Source of the DNA: Niveispirillum irakense DSM 11586
Lineage (GTDB): Bacteria > Pseudomonadota > Alphaproteobacteria > Azospirillales > Azospirillaceae
Direction of reading: 5' to 3'
Assembly: GCF_000429645.1 (NCBI RefSeq)
Contig: NZ_AUCG01000016.1
Coordinates: 62,001-126,000 of the forward strand
DNA: 64,000 nucleotides
A model generated the notes under the pieces. That model saw only the letters and a program-made list of their open reading frames with translations. It was not told the DNA's origin and searched no databases. The stretch's first letter is position 1; each line of letters begins with the position of its first letter. The position numbers and the translations under genes were made by a program. Shown here piece by piece: positions 26,808 through 35,305 of the stretch.

Positions 26808-27694
26808 TAGATTTCTGCGAAAAGCTCCCCCTGATCGCGGACGCGCTTCAACATGCTGACACGCAGCTTGTTCATGGCCCGGCTTTCCAACTGCCGGACA
26901 CGCTCCTTGCTGACGCCCAGAACGCGGCCCAGTTCTTCCAGCGTCACCCCTTCATCACGCAGGCGGCGTTCCGCAATGATCTGGCGTTCACGGGGGGAAA
27001 GCTCGCCCAGCGCCTCCGCCAGCCATTTTGACCGCATGCGGCCATCGCGCATGCCAATCACCACATCTTCCGGCGAGGGGCGCTGGTCGGGCAGCAGATC
27101 CTGCCATTCGCCGTCCCCCGCCTCAGTCAGCGGATTGTTCAGCGACTGGTCAGCGGCGGCCAGCCGCATTTCCATCGTCTCCACCTCCTGCACATCCACA
27201 TCCAGGATGCGGGCAATCTCCTGCCGGCCTTCCGCGCTCATCGCATCGGAAGAAGGGTTGCCGGCGATCTGGGCCCGCAGGCGGCGCAGGTTGAAGAAGA
27301 GGGATTTCTGCGCCGCCGTGGTGCCGGTGCGCACAATGGACCAGTTGCGCAGGATATAATCCTGCATGGCGGAGCGAATCCACCAGGCGGCGTAAGTGGA
27401 AAAACGGACATCCCGTTCCGGCTCAAACCGGCTGGCAGCCTGCATCAGACCGACATTGCCTTCCTGGACCAGTTCCCCCATGGCCAAGCCGTAATGGCGG
27501 AAACGACCGGCGGCGGCCACGACCAGGCGGGTATAGCTGCGCACCAGTTCGTGCAGCGCCCGCTCATCCCCTTTTTCACGCCAGCGACGCGCCAGTTCCT
27601 GCTCATGGTCGCGTTCGAGCAGCGGTTCCTTCATCGCGCTGCGGATGAAGGTCAGATTGGCGCGTTGGGTCTGCACGTCGTCAAGGTGGGCCAT
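26807..27694 (-). CDS. rpoH: RNA polymerase sigma-32 factor (heat shock, RpoH)
   Basis: 295 residues of a group 3 sigma-70 protein. Region 2 (LVRSYTRLVVAAAGRF...GELVQEGNVGLMQAASRFEPERDVRFSTYAAWWIRSAMQDYILRNWSIVR) contains the RpoH box (about QKSLFFNLRRLR following it) that distinguishes sigma-32; region 4 (LSPRERQIIAERRL...TLEELGRVLGVSKERVRQLESRAMNKLR) is the -35-binding HTH. It directs transcription of chaperone and protease genes. AGGGAGA precedes the ATG. Many alphaproteobacteria carry two rpoH genes; whether this is the main copy cannot be told here. Confidence 0.95.
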   Translation of the reverse strand: MAHLDDVQTQRANLTFIRSAMKEPLLERDHEQELARRWREKGDERALHELVRSYTRLVVAAAGRFRHYGLAMGELVQEGNVGLMQAASRFEPERDVRFSTYAAWWIRSAMQDYILRNWSIVRTGTTAAQKSLFFNLRRLRAQIAGNPSSDAMSAEGRQEIARILDVDVQEVETMEMRLAAADQSLNNPLTEAGDGEWQDLLPDQRPSPEDVVIGMRDGRMRSKWLAEALGELSPRERQIIAERRLRDEGVTLEELGRVLGVSKERVRQLESRAMNKLRVSMLKRVRDQGELFAEI

Positions 27695-27852
27695 TGCCTG
27701 TTTCTCCCTGCCAAACCGCCGCCAGGGGGCGCATCGGTTGTCATGGCCGGAATACGTGACAGGCCCGCCGTTGGATCACTGGCGGGGATACTTCCTTTGG
27801 TTATAGTCCCACGATTACCGATCCAGACCGGACCCGGCGGGCGGTTGCCGGA

Positions 27853-28671
27853 TCAGGCTTCCACCATGTCCAGCAACGCCCCCTCAGGGGAGAAACAGCC
27901 GCACACCAGCCGGCCGCCAAAGCCGGCCCCGCCATCCAGGCTGGCCGTGTGGGTACCGATCACCGGCCCCTGTGCGTGAGTCGGGTCATAACCGCGGACG
28001 ATGCGCCGGACATCGCCATAGGGCGTATCAATCCGGGCAAAGCTGCCGCCCCCCCACCAGAAAATATCCGCCTGCATATGCAGCGGCTTGGCGGGATCAA
28101 GCCCGGCATTGACGAAAAGCAGGCTGGCCGGCTCCCCGTCCGGGTTGCTGGTATAGGCGGCGCGGCGCAGGCAGGCGAACAGATTGTCATGCCCGGCGGC
28201 ATTGCGGACGGCGGTCCGCAACTCGTTGGTCCAGCGGGTCAGCCCGACAGCCCCGTCGCGCGCTGCCGCCATCCCGTAAGCCGCTGTGCCGCCATAAGCG
28301 ATCAGCGTCGCCTCCACGCCCTGGCCGATCATCCATTGCAGAACGGCGCTGGGGTTGGGCGCGAACTGAAGCTGCAGCAGCTTCTGCCACATCTCTTCCT
28401 GCCCGCCGCGCAGATAGACGATATCGCTGGCCAGCACGCTGGGCTTGGCCATCAGATGGCGGCGGAAATAGAGCAGCTCTTCCATCGTCTCAAACACGGT
28501 CGGTCCACGCCCGATCATGTTGCCGAGATAGATCAGCCGGTCACCCGCCTGGAAACGGGCGCCAATATCCTCATGCAATGCCGCCAGCCGGCCCGCCTCG
28601 CCATGAATGGCGCCAACGGCCCAGATGCGGCGCGGCCGTCCGAGCAGGGCGAATTTCTGGTCGTCTGACAT
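27853..28671 (-). CDS. Phosphatase-fold protein lacking metal ligands (predicted pseudophosphatase)
   Basis: 272 residues from MSDDQKF. Its layout follows PPP/calcineurin-like serine/threonine phosphatases, but the metal-binding signatures are altered: GAIHG at 20-24 (normally GDxHG), GNMIGRG at 50-56 (normally GDxxDRG), RGGQEE at 88-93 (normally RGNHE) and FVNAG with Asn188 (normally His). Only His23 and the late His241 (GTHT) remain. It is therefore probably catalytically dead and may bind a partner or ligand. It lies between rpoH and carD on the same strand, with a terminator upstream. Start chosen at the first Met beside the conserved region; the ribosome site is weak. Confidence 0.75.
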   Translation of the reverse strand: MSDDQKFALLGRPRRIWAVGAIHGEAGRLAALHEDIGARFQAGDRLIYLGNMIGRGPTVFETMEELLYFRRHLMAKPSVLASDIVYLRGGQEEMWQKLLQLQFAPNPSAVLQWMIGQGVEATLIAYGGTAAYGMAAARDGAVGLTRWTNELRTAVRNAAGHDNLFACLRRAAYTSNPDGEPASLLFVNAGLDPAKPLHMQADIFWWGGGSFARIDTPYGDVRRIVRGYDPTHAQGPVIGTHTASLDGGAGFGGRLVCGCFSPEGALLDMVEA

Positions 28672-28734
28672 CCGGGAAGAAACTCTCGGGCGAACGGAAA
28701 GGAACGACCCTGAGTGTACGGGGGCGCGCGACGC

Positions 28735-28770
28735 AAAAAAAGGGGCGACCCGCATCGGGCCACCCCTTTT
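28735..28770 (-). terminator. Rho-independent terminator after carD
   Basis: Read leftward, an 11-bp stem (28756-28766 with 28742-28752) and a 3-base loop followed by seven U. Two positions that would mismatch on the + strand become G-U pairs on the - strand, so the signal is directional and serves carD. Confidence 0.88.
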
Positions 28771-28852
28771 CATACTAAATATCCCGTCCTGTCACCACCG
28801 GCTTAGCCGATCTTGTGGTATGGGCCGAACGGGCCCTGTGTTCAGGAACGGA

Positions 28853-29353
28853 TCAGGCAGCCTTGCTCAGCACGGCTTCCAGCTTTTCCGTCGCCTTGCG
28901 CTCGTCGATCTTTTCCACAACGGCCAGTTCACGGGCCAGACGCTCCAGCGCGGCATGATAAATCTGCCGCTCGCTGTAAGACTGGTCGGACTGGTCTTCG
29001 CCGCGATACAGGTCGCGCACCACTTCAGCGATGGAAACCGGGTCGCCGGAATTGATCTTCGCCTCATATTCCTGGGCGCGACGGCTCCACATGATGCGCT
29101 TGATCTTGCTGGGGCCCAGCAGCGTCTCCATCGCGGCCTTGATCCGGTCCTTGGAGGACAGGCGGCGCAGACCGGAAGCCTTGGCCTTCGCCACCGGAAC
29201 CTTCAGCGTCATCCGTTCCTTTTCGAACTGGATGGCGTACAGCGTGACGCTCATGTCGCCAATGCTGTGGGTCTCGATCCCGATGATCTGGCCCACGCCA
29301 TGGGCCGGATAAACAACGTGATCGCCGGTAACGAAATCTTGGCTGTCAGACAT
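28853..29353 (-). CDS. CarD-family transcriptional regulator
   Basis: 166 residues from MSDSQD. The N-terminal CarD/TRCF RNA-polymerase-interaction domain (FVTGDHVVYPAHGVGQIIGIE, about residues 5-60) is followed by the helical DNA-binding domain ending ...EKLEAVLSKAA. CarD binds the RNA polymerase beta subunit and stabilises the open promoter complex; in alphaproteobacteria it is widespread and usually essential or important for rRNA-type promoters. A GTG further upstream in frame (29380) is possible but adds residues that are not conserved. It sits downstream of fdxA, a frequent alphaproteobacterial neighbour pair. Confidence 0.93.
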   Translation of the reverse strand: MSDSQDFVTGDHVVYPAHGVGQIIGIETHSIGDMSVTLYAIQFEKERMTLKVPVAKAKASGLRRLSSKDRIKAAMETLLGPSKIKRIMWSRRAQEYEAKINSGDPVSIAEVVRDLYRGEDQSDQSYSERQIYHAALERLARELAVVEKIDERKATEKLEAVLSKAA

Positions 29354-29681
29354 CTTCGCTTGGCTCTCATTCTTCGGCACAGCTCGGGCACCACAGGAAA
29401 AAGACGCCTTCCACCGCCATATTTACAATGGCGGGGTGCAGGCATCCTCTCGCGGGGCTCGGGCGAAAATGGACCGCGCGCTTAAAAAGGGGCCAAACGG
29501 CCGGCGCACGGTTCCTCGCGAAGACCAATATAGTGGATATTACCGCCGTATGACAGAGCTAGCACGCCTTGTTCCGCAAAAGTTCCGAAGGAAAGCGGTT
29601 ATGTCGGGCATGCAGGCGCCGCATGGACGCAAAAAGTGACCGGCCAGCGCATTATAGTGCCGGCCCAGTCGCCTTCGGTGA
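29354..29681. other. 328-base gap between fdxA and carD
   Basis: No convincing gene. It should hold the carD promoter (leftward) and the end of fdxA. A stem CCGGC/GCCGG around 29642-29664, followed leftward by five T on the minus strand, could be a weak fdxA terminator. Confidence 0.4.
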
Positions 29682-30014
29682 TTACTTGCCCGGATTGGGG
29701 CTGAAATATTTGGCGAACTTGTCCGGCACACCCTTCCAGGCGTCGGCATCGTCCGGGGCCTTCTTCTTACGGGTGATGTTCGGCCACTTTTCCGCGTAAT
29801 CGCGGTTCATGCCCAACCACTGCTCAGCCTGGGGATCGGTATCGGGGATGATGGCTTCAGCCGGGCATTCCGGCTCGCACACACCGCAATCGATACATTC
29901 ATCGGGATGGATGACCAGGGTGTTCTCGCCTTCGTAGAAACAATCCACGGGGCAAACCTCGACGCAATCCATGAACTTGCACTTGATGCACAGTTCGGTG
30001 ACGACGTATGGCAT
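29682..30014 (-). CDS. fdxA: Ferredoxin FdxA (7Fe, [3Fe-4S][4Fe-4S])
   Basis: 110 residues from MPYVVTELC. Two cysteine clusters are visible: [17 protein letters not shown] and [12 protein letters not shown], the arrangement of 7-iron ferredoxins. The C-terminal tail ([15 protein letters not shown]) is typical of the alphaproteobacterial FdxA branch. It carries electrons in the cytoplasm; a partner enzyme cannot be named, though the window encodes a ferredoxin-dependent indolepyruvate oxidoreductase. The start at 30014 is preferred over 30032 because GGAAGG directly precedes it and the family begins MPYVV or MTYVV. Confidence 0.93.
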   Translation of the reverse strand: MPYVVTELCIKCKFMDCVEVCPVDCFYEGENTLVIHPDECIDCGVCEPECPAEAIIPDTDPQAEQWLGMNRDYAEKWPNITRKKKAPDDADAWKGVPDKFAKYFSPNPGK

Positions 30015-30108
30015 CCTTCCATCACTCCTCAACGGCGGCGCCCACGGGGCCGGCTTCCCGGCGGGCGCCCCTTGCTCAACAAAACCCGGCTTGGCCGGAA
30101 GACCCCGA

Positions 30109-30567
30109 TCAGGTCAGGCCCAGGGCAGCCTTGACCCGGCGCTGGGCTTCACCACGATCCCGGTCGGAGACGTAGAGCAAACCACCCACCCGGCGCAACA
30201 GGCTGGATTCGAGATGGTGCAGCGCGCCATCCGCATAGACGACATGCCACAGCATTTCGATAATCGCTACCCGTTCGTCATACTCCATCGCGTCTTTCAG
30301 CCGCGACGTGAAAGCATACCATTGCGCCGGCCCGTCGGAGAGGGTGGACGCCGACCGCACCAGTTCCTCCACCTCGGCCTCGTCCAGCTTGAAATGGCTG
30401 GAAAGCAGGGTGCGGATTGTTTCCATCTCCTCCCCGCTGGTGGTGCCATCCAGGCGGGCCGCCTCCACCATCAGGCAGGCGGCTGCCAGATGCACGCGGT
30501 CGGGACCATCCAGCCCATCAAGGGCACGGTCAGGCTGGGTGAAAAGGCGGCGAATTCGGTTCAGCAT
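30109..30567 (-). CDS. TerB-family protein
   Basis: 152 residues, all helical. The segment [31 protein letters not shown] followed later by [27 protein letters not shown] is the TerB repeat with acidic residues that may bind metal. Such small TerB-like proteins are annotated as tellurite-resistance-like but have no established function in alphaproteobacteria. The start MLNRIRR is chosen because the sequence upstream in the open frame has no family similarity. It diverges from the DUF938 methyltransferase-like gene. Confidence 0.8.
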   Translation of the reverse strand: MLNRIRRLFTQPDRALDGLDGPDRVHLAAACLMVEAARLDGTTSGEEMETIRTLLSSHFKLDEAEVEELVRSASTLSDGPAQWYAFTSRLKDAMEYDERVAIIEMLWHVVYADGALHHLESSLLRRVGGLLYVSDRDRGEAQRRVKAALGLT

Positions 30568-30654
30568 CGCAACGGTCCCGGCTCTCTTTAAAAAGGTCAG
30601 ATAGGGATGGGGAAACCGTTTGGCGAGAGCGCATGTTCCGGCTAGCGTGCCACC

Positions 30655-31263
30655 ATGAATGATGATGTCCGCCGCCACGCCCCCGCCACACTGCGCAACC
30701 GCGCGCCCATTCTCGCCATTCTGGAACAGGTTCTGCCTGCCACGGGGCATCTGCTGGAAGTGGCCAGCGGCAGCGGGGAGCATGCGGTTTTTCTGGCCAG
30801 CCATCTTGGCGGCTGGCAGTGGCAGCCCAGTGATCCGGACGCGGATGCCCGCGCCAGCATTGCCGCCTGGACCCAGGCGGAAGGCGTGCCCAACATCGCC
30901 CCGCCCCTGGCAATCAATGCCCTGGACCCGACCTCATGGCCGTCCGGGCCTTTCGACGCCATGCTATGCGTCAACATGATCCATATTGCACCCTGGGAGG
31001 CGACCCTGGGCCTGTTCGCTGCCGCCGGTCGGTTGCTGCCCACCGGTGCGCCGCTGATCCTTTATGGCCCCTATAAGCGGGGCGGCCAGCATACGGCCGA
31101 CAGCAACGCCGCCTTCGATGCCGATCTGCGCGCCCGCGACCCGCGCTGGGGCGTGCGCGACCTGGAAACAGTGGCCGACCTGGCAGCCACCCACGGCTTC
31201 GGCGCGCCCGCCATCCACGAAATGCCAGCCAACAATCTGACCGTCATTTTCACCCGGCAGTGA
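30655..31263 (+). CDS. DUF938 protein, SAM-methyltransferase fold
   Basis: 202 residues. The N-terminal RHAPATLRNRAPILAILEQVLP and the glycine-rich LLEVASGSGEHAVFLA (motif I, about 33-48) place it in the DUF938 (UPF0585) group of class I methyltransferase-like proteins; NMIHIAPWEA and LYGPYKRGG are further group signatures. The substrate is unknown and no experiment on this group is known to me. Its stop lies 84 bases before modA, with the candidate ModE site in between, so it is probably not part of the mod operon. Confidence 0.85.
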   Translation: MNDDVRRHAPATLRNRAPILAILEQVLPATGHLLEVASGSGEHAVFLASHLGGWQWQPSDPDADARASIAAWTQAEGVPNIAPPLAINALDPTSWPSGPFDAMLCVNMIHIAPWEATLGLFAAAGRLLPTGAPLILYGPYKRGGQHTADSNAAFDADLRARDPRWGVRDLETVADLAATHGFGAPAIHEMPANNLTVIFTRQ

Positions 31264-31301
31264 CCAAGCCCCAGCCGGCAGGCCGCGTCTCGCTTGATCC
31301 G

Positions 31302-31328
31302 TCGATATATTCCATGAGATATAACGAT
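31302..31328. promoter_or_regulatory. ModE-type molybdate repressor site upstream of modABC
   Basis: TCGATATATT-CCATGA-GATATAACGAT matches the ModE consensus (half-sites like TCGnTATATA and TATATAnCGAT, 6-base spacer) at nearly every position. Located 20 bases before the modA start. ModE with bound molybdate represses high-affinity uptake. No modE gene is in the window. Confidence 0.8.
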
Positions 31329-31347
31329 TCCCCTTCCCCAGCGGGAT

Positions 31348-32130
31348 ATGATCATGCGGGCATTGCGTCGTTCCCTCATCGCCGGCCTGTTGGCTGGCCT
31401 GACCCTGTTGCTGGCCCCGCTATCGCCGGCACTGGCACAGGATCGGCCCGTCACCATTTTCGCCGCCGCCAGCCTGAAAACGGCATTGGACAAGGCGCTG
31501 GCGGCGTACAGAACCCAGACGGGAACGGCTGCCGTCGCCTCCTATGCCGCCAGTTCGGCCCTGGCCAAGCAGATCGCAGCCGGCGCGCCGGCAGATATCT
31601 TCATCTCCGCCGATCAGGACTGGATGGATAATCTGGCGCAGCAGAAGCTGATCAAGCCGGAAAGCCGCGTCACCCTGCTGGGCAACCGGCTGGTGCTGAT
31701 CACGCCGAAAGCCACCGGCAAGGCGGGTGAGATCGCTGACCTGCCCAGCCTGCTGGGCGACGGCAAACTGGCCATGGCCGATACAGCGGGCGTGCCGGCG
31801 GGCAAATATGGCAAGGCGGCGCTGACCAAGCTGGGCCTGTGGGACAAGGTGCAAGGCCAGGTCGCCCAAGCGGAAAATGTACGCGCCGCCCTGGCCCTGG
31901 TGGCACGCGGAGAGGCTGCCGCCGGCATCGTCTATGCCAGCGACGCGGTTGCGGAACCGAACGTGACAGTCATCGCCACCTTCCCCGCCGACAGCCACGC
32001 GCCGATTGAATATCCGGCCGCCCTGCTGGGTACCGCCGGACCAGAGGCCGAAAAGCTGTTGAAGTTTCTTTCCAGCCCCGCCGCGCGGCGCTATTTCGAA
32101 GAACAGGGTTTCACCTTTCTGGTCAATTGA
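31348..32130 (+). CDS. modA: Molybdate ABC transporter substrate-binding protein ModA
   Basis: 260 residues with a signal peptide of about 30 residues (RRSLIAGLLAGLTLLL...ALAQ). Molybdate-binding family signatures: IFAAASLKTALDKAL near the mature N-terminus, ADIFISADQDWMD, and VRAALALVARGEAAAGIVYASDA. It captures molybdate or tungstate in the periplasm and delivers it to ModBC. First gene of modABC, just after a ModE box, so it should be expressed when molybdate is scarce. An alternative ATG six bases downstream (31354) is possible. Confidence 0.94.
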   Translation: MIMRALRRSLIAGLLAGLTLLLAPLSPALAQDRPVTIFAAASLKTALDKALAAYRTQTGTAAVASYAASSALAKQIAAGAPADIFISADQDWMDNLAQQKLIKPESRVTLLGNRLVLITPKATGKAGEIADLPSLLGDGKLAMADTAGVPAGKYGKAALTKLGLWDKVQGQVAQAENVRAALALVARGEAAAGIVYASDAVAEPNVTVIATFPADSHAPIEYPAALLGTAGPEAEKLLKFLSSPAARRYFEEQGFTFLVN

Positions 32131-32133
32131 TCC

Positions 32134-32832
32134 GTGCTTGATTTCACGCCCGAGGAATGGACGGCCATCCGCCTGTCCCTGAAGGTCGCCTTCTGGGCGG
32201 TGCTGGCCAGCCTGCCGCCGGGCATCCTGGTGGCGTGGCTGCTGGCGCGGGGCCGGTTTCCCGGTCGTATCCTGCTGGATGGGCTGGTGCATCTGCCGCT
32301 GGTGCTGCCGCCGGTGGTGACGGGCTATCTGCTGCTGCTGTTGTTTGGCCGTCAGGGCCCCTTGGGCAAGATGCTGGCAGAGGTGGGGATTACCTTTGCC
32401 TTCAACTGGACCGGTGCGGTGCTGGCCTGCGCCATCATGGCCTTTCCCCTGCTGGTACGGGCCATCCGCCTGTCACTGGAAGCCATCGACCCGAAGCTGG
32501 AACAGGCCGCCGGCAGCCTGGGCGCGCCGCCCTGGGCCGTGTTCGCCACAATCACCATGCCCCTGGCCCTGCCCGGCATCCTGGCCGGCGCCATCCTCTG
32601 CTTTGCCAAGGCGTTGGGGGAGTTTGGCGCCACCATCACCTTTGTTTCCAACATCCCCGGCGTGACCCAAACCCTGCCATCGGCCATCTATAGCCATCTT
32701 CAGGTGCCGAGTGGCGACGGGCCGGCTTTGCGGCTGACCCTGGTATCGGTCGCCATCGCCATATTCGCCCTGATCGCCAGCGAATTACTGGCACGGCAGG
32801 TGCGCCGCCGGGTGGGGGGTGGCGATGCTTGA
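32134..32832 (+). CDS. modB: Molybdate ABC transporter permease ModB
   Basis: 232 residues of a binding-protein-dependent permease with five to six membrane helices. The EAA loop (EAIDPKLEQAAGSLGAPPWAVFATITMPLALPGILAG, about residues 113-148) couples to the ATPase. Starts with GTG three bases after the modA stop and overlaps modC by eight bases, indicating one transcript and translational coupling. Confidence 0.94.
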   Translation: MLDFTPEEWTAIRLSLKVAFWAVLASLPPGILVAWLLARGRFPGRILLDGLVHLPLVLPPVVTGYLLLLLFGRQGPLGKMLAEVGITFAFNWTGAVLACAIMAFPLLVRAIRLSLEAIDPKLEQAAGSLGAPPWAVFATITMPLALPGILAGAILCFAKALGEFGATITFVSNIPGVTQTLPSAIYSHLQVPSGDGPALRLTLVSVAIAIFALIASELLARQVRRRVGGGDA

Positions 32833-33484
32833 GATTGACCTGACCCACCGGCAGGGCAATTTCACCCTGACCGCGCGGTTCACCACCGGACCGGGGGTGA
32901 CCATCCTGCTGGGACCCTCCGGGGCGGGGAAAACCACCCTGCTGGATCTGGTCGCCGGCCTGAAGCGACCGGAGAGCGGGCATATCAAGGTTGAGGACAC
33001 GGTGTTGACCGATGCCGGGGCCGGCATCTTCCAGGCCCCGCACCAGCGCCGCATTGGCTATGTCTTCCAGGAAGCGCGGCTGTTCCCACACCTGACCGTG
33101 CGACAGAACCTGCTCTATGGCCGGCTGTTTACGCGGGCAACACCGCCCGCCGGGCTGGATACCATTGCCGATCTGCTGGATATCGCGCCGCTGCTGGCCC
33201 GCCGCCCGCGCGACCTGTCCGGGGGGGAACGGCAGCGCGTGGCCATTGGCCGCGCCCTGCTTTCCGCCCCCCGGCTGCTGCTGCTGGATGAACCGCTTTC
33301 CGCCCTGGATGCCGCGCGCAAGGCGGAATTGCTGCCCTATCTGGTGCGCCTGCGCGACCAGATGCAGCTGCCCATGCTCTATGTCACCCACCAGCCGGCG
33401 GAGGTGGCGAGCCTGGCCACGGGCTGGATCGGCGTGCAGGATGGGCAGGCGGGACCAATCCCGCCCCCGGCCCAGGCTCAATAA
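32825..33484 (+). CDS. modC: Molybdate ABC transporter ATP-binding protein ModC, short form
   Basis: 219 residues. Walker A GPSGAGKTT at 30-38, ABC signature LSGGERQRVAIGRAL, Walker B LLLLDEPLSALD and the switch His in YVTHQP. Typical ModC proteins are about 350 residues and have a C-terminal TOBE/MOP domain that binds molybdate and gives feedback inhibition; that domain is missing here and the gene ends naturally in a stop, overlapping convergent deoC by seven bases. It energises molybdate import. An upstream GTG in frame (32819) is an alternative start. Confidence 0.92.
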   Translation: MLEIDLTHRQGNFTLTARFTTGPGVTILLGPSGAGKTTLLDLVAGLKRPESGHIKVEDTVLTDAGAGIFQAPHQRRIGYVFQEARLFPHLTVRQNLLYGRLFTRATPPAGLDTIADLLDIAPLLARRPRDLSGGERQRVAIGRALLSAPRLLLLDEPLSALDAARKAELLPYLVRLRDQMQLPMLYVTHQPAEVASLATGWIGVQDGQAGPIPPPAQAQ

Positions 33485-34263
33485 CCCAGGCTGCCCACCG
33501 CGGGACCGACGGCAACGCCGATCTCCTTCAAGATCACATCCAGCAGGCCCGACGCACCAAAGCGGAAACGGGCCGGCGAGACCCAGCCTTCGCCGCAAAT
33601 CTCATCCGCCAGCCCCATATAGGTGGCCGCTGCCGTAAGGTCGCGGATACCGCCCGACGCCTTGAAACCGACCGGGCGCGGTGCCGTGCGGCAGGCTTCC
33701 AGCATGATGCGGGCGGCACTGGGCGTGGCCCCGGCAGGCACTTTGCCGGTGGAGGTTTTCAGGAAATCAGCGCCCGCCGCCACGGCAACCGCCGAAGCAC
33801 GCTCCACCAGCACCGGCTTGGCCAAGGCACCGCTTTCCAGGATCACCTTCATCAGCGCATCGCCGCAGGCTTCCCGGCAGCGGGCCAGATGGTCGGCGGC
33901 GCGCTGCCCCGATCCGTGCATGATGTCGGCATAGGGCATCACCACATCAATCTCGTCGGCACCGGCTTCCAGCGCCCGCGCGATCTGGTCGGCCACCTTA
34001 TCCGCGCCGAAACTGCCGCCGGGGAAGTTCACCACCGTGGCGATCCGCACGCAAGTACCATCCAAAAGCTGTTTCGCCTGCGAAACAAAGCTGGGCCACA
34101 AACACACAGCAGCGACATTTCCCGCCGCCGTCACCGCCTTGGCGCACAGCGCAGCCGTGCTTTCAGCATCATCACCATCATTCAGGCTGGTCAGATCCAG
34201 CAGCGGCAAGGCGCGACGTGCGACAGCACCGAAATCCATTTCGGCATCGGAATGATCAGCCAT
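33478..34263 (-). CDS. deoC: Deoxyribose-phosphate aldolase DeoC
   Basis: 261 residues, a class I aldolase. The Schiff-base Lys is in FLKTSTGKVPAGAT (about 168-181), with an acid/base Lys in GFKASGGI and the conserved ADEIDVVMPY. It cleaves 2-deoxyribose 5-phosphate to glyceraldehyde 3-phosphate and acetaldehyde in deoxynucleoside catabolism. It follows cytidine deaminase by three bases, so both serve nucleoside salvage in one operon. Confidence 0.95.
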   Translation of the reverse strand: MADHSDAEMDFGAVARRALPLLDLTSLNDGDDAESTAALCAKAVTAAGNVAAVCLWPSFVSQAKQLLDGTCVRIATVVNFPGGSFGADKVADQIARALEAGADEIDVVMPYADIMHGSGQRAADHLARCREACGDALMKVILESGALAKPVLVERASAVAVAAGADFLKTSTGKVPAGATPSAARIMLEACRTAPRPVGFKASGGIRDLTAAATYMGLADEICGEGWVSPARFRFGASGLLDVILKEIGVAVGPAVGSLGY

Positions 34264-34266
34264 TTG

Positions 34267-34692
34267 TCAGAATCCCAGATTATCGGGGCCGAAGCTGAAG
34301 GGCAGCAATTCCCCCAGTGTGAAGCTTTGGCGATAGCCGCCGGCATCATAGATATGGATCGGCGTGTCGGGGCCGGCAAATTCCCGGATGCGCTGGCGGC
34401 AGCCGCCGCAGGGGGTGCAGATCAGGCCGGAACCGGCCTCTCCGCCCACCACCACCAGTTCAGTGATGCGCCGGTCGCCCGATGCCACCATCAGGCCAAT
34501 GGCCGTGGCTTCCGCGCATTGGCCCTGGGGATAGGCCGCATTTTCCACATTGCAGCCGGCATGGATGCGACCGCTTTCCGACCGGATGGCGGCACCGACC
34601 TTGAAGCCGGAATAGGGCGCATGGGCCAGCAGGCGCGTGGCCTTGGCCGCATCAAACAAATCGGGGGCCGACGGAGGGGCGTGATCACTCAT
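34267..34692 (-). CDS. cdd: Cytidine deaminase
   Basis: 141 residues, the size of homotetrameric cytidine deaminases. The zinc site is complete: Cys59-Ala-Glu61 (QCAEATA) and PCGGC (Cys95, Cys98); NVENAAYPQG contacts substrate. It deaminates (deoxy)cytidine to (deoxy)uridine. Upstream of deoC in the same unit, and 64 bases downstream of an L,D-transpeptidase gene, which is functionally unrelated but probably cotranscribed. Confidence 0.95.
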   Translation of the reverse strand: MSDHAPPSAPDLFDAAKATRLLAHAPYSGFKVGAAIRSESGRIHAGCNVENAAYPQGQCAEATAIGLMVASGDRRITELVVVGGEAGSGLICTPCGGCRQRIREFAGPDTPIHIYDAGGYRQSFTLGELLPFSFGPDNLGF

Positions 34693-34756
34693 GGCATCTG
34701 CCTGTGGGAAGAAAAATCACCCCAGCATAGGCCGCCGGGGGCCGCGCGGGAAAGGC

Positions 34757-35299
34757 CTACGATCCGGCAGCGTCATAATGGCCGACCGCATCGGCCGGCA
34801 CGACCAGCCGGTCCCCCGGTTGCAGCACGGCCAGCAGCGCCAGCATGGAAGGTCGTTCCAGGGCGATGCAGCCGGCCGTGCCGGGAAAACCAGGCCGGGC
34901 CAGATGGACAAAAACGGCGCTGCCCAGCCCCGGCACGGGCGGGTCATCATTATGGCCGGGCACCAGCACCAGATCGTAAATATCCTCGTCCATCCACATC
35001 ACCTCATGCGAGGCGGTGAACGGCAGCTTCACCGGACGGTTATAATCCGGGTGGGCCGGGTCGTCGCACCAGCCATCTGCCCGTTCAATCCCGTCCAGGG
35101 GCAGGCCGGTGAAGGGCGGCACCTGTCGGTCGGGCCGGTAGAAGGCGCGGCGGAAAGGGAAAACCCCCACCGGGGTCGCCCCATCCCCTTCCCGCTTATC
35201 CAGCCGCACCCCGCCCCTTCCCACCGCGCAAGCTACGCGATTGCCCGGCCAGCACAGGGCATAGGTGCCATCCTCCTGCCGGATCAGGGTCACATCCAT
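34757..35299 (-). CDS. L,D-transpeptidase (YkuD) family protein
   Basis: 180 residues. The catalytic motif is present: His132 in VHLARPGFPGTAGC and the nucleophile Cys144, in the form found in the short cytoplasm-annotated alphaproteobacterial YkuD proteins. No signal peptide is obvious, which is odd for a peptidoglycan crosslinking enzyme and raises the possibility of another location or a wrong start. It lies six bases after a lipoprotein that resembles a penicillin-binding-protein activator, so a cell-wall role is plausible. Confidence 0.85.
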   Translation of the reverse strand: MDVTLIRQEDGTYALCWPGNRVACAVGRGGVRLDKREGDGATPVGVFPFRRAFYRPDRQVPPFTGLPLDGIERADGWCDDPAHPDYNRPVKLPFTASHEVMWMDEDIYDLVLVPGHNDDPPVPGLGSAVFVHLARPGFPGTAGCIALERPSMLALLAVLQPGDRLVVPADAVGHYDAAGS

Positions 35300-35305
35300 G
35301 ATGGA

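Noticed and set aside
29436-29639. A 67-codon frame in the carD-fdxA gap
   Set aside because: Basic low-complexity translation, no ribosome site and no similarity; treated as non-coding.
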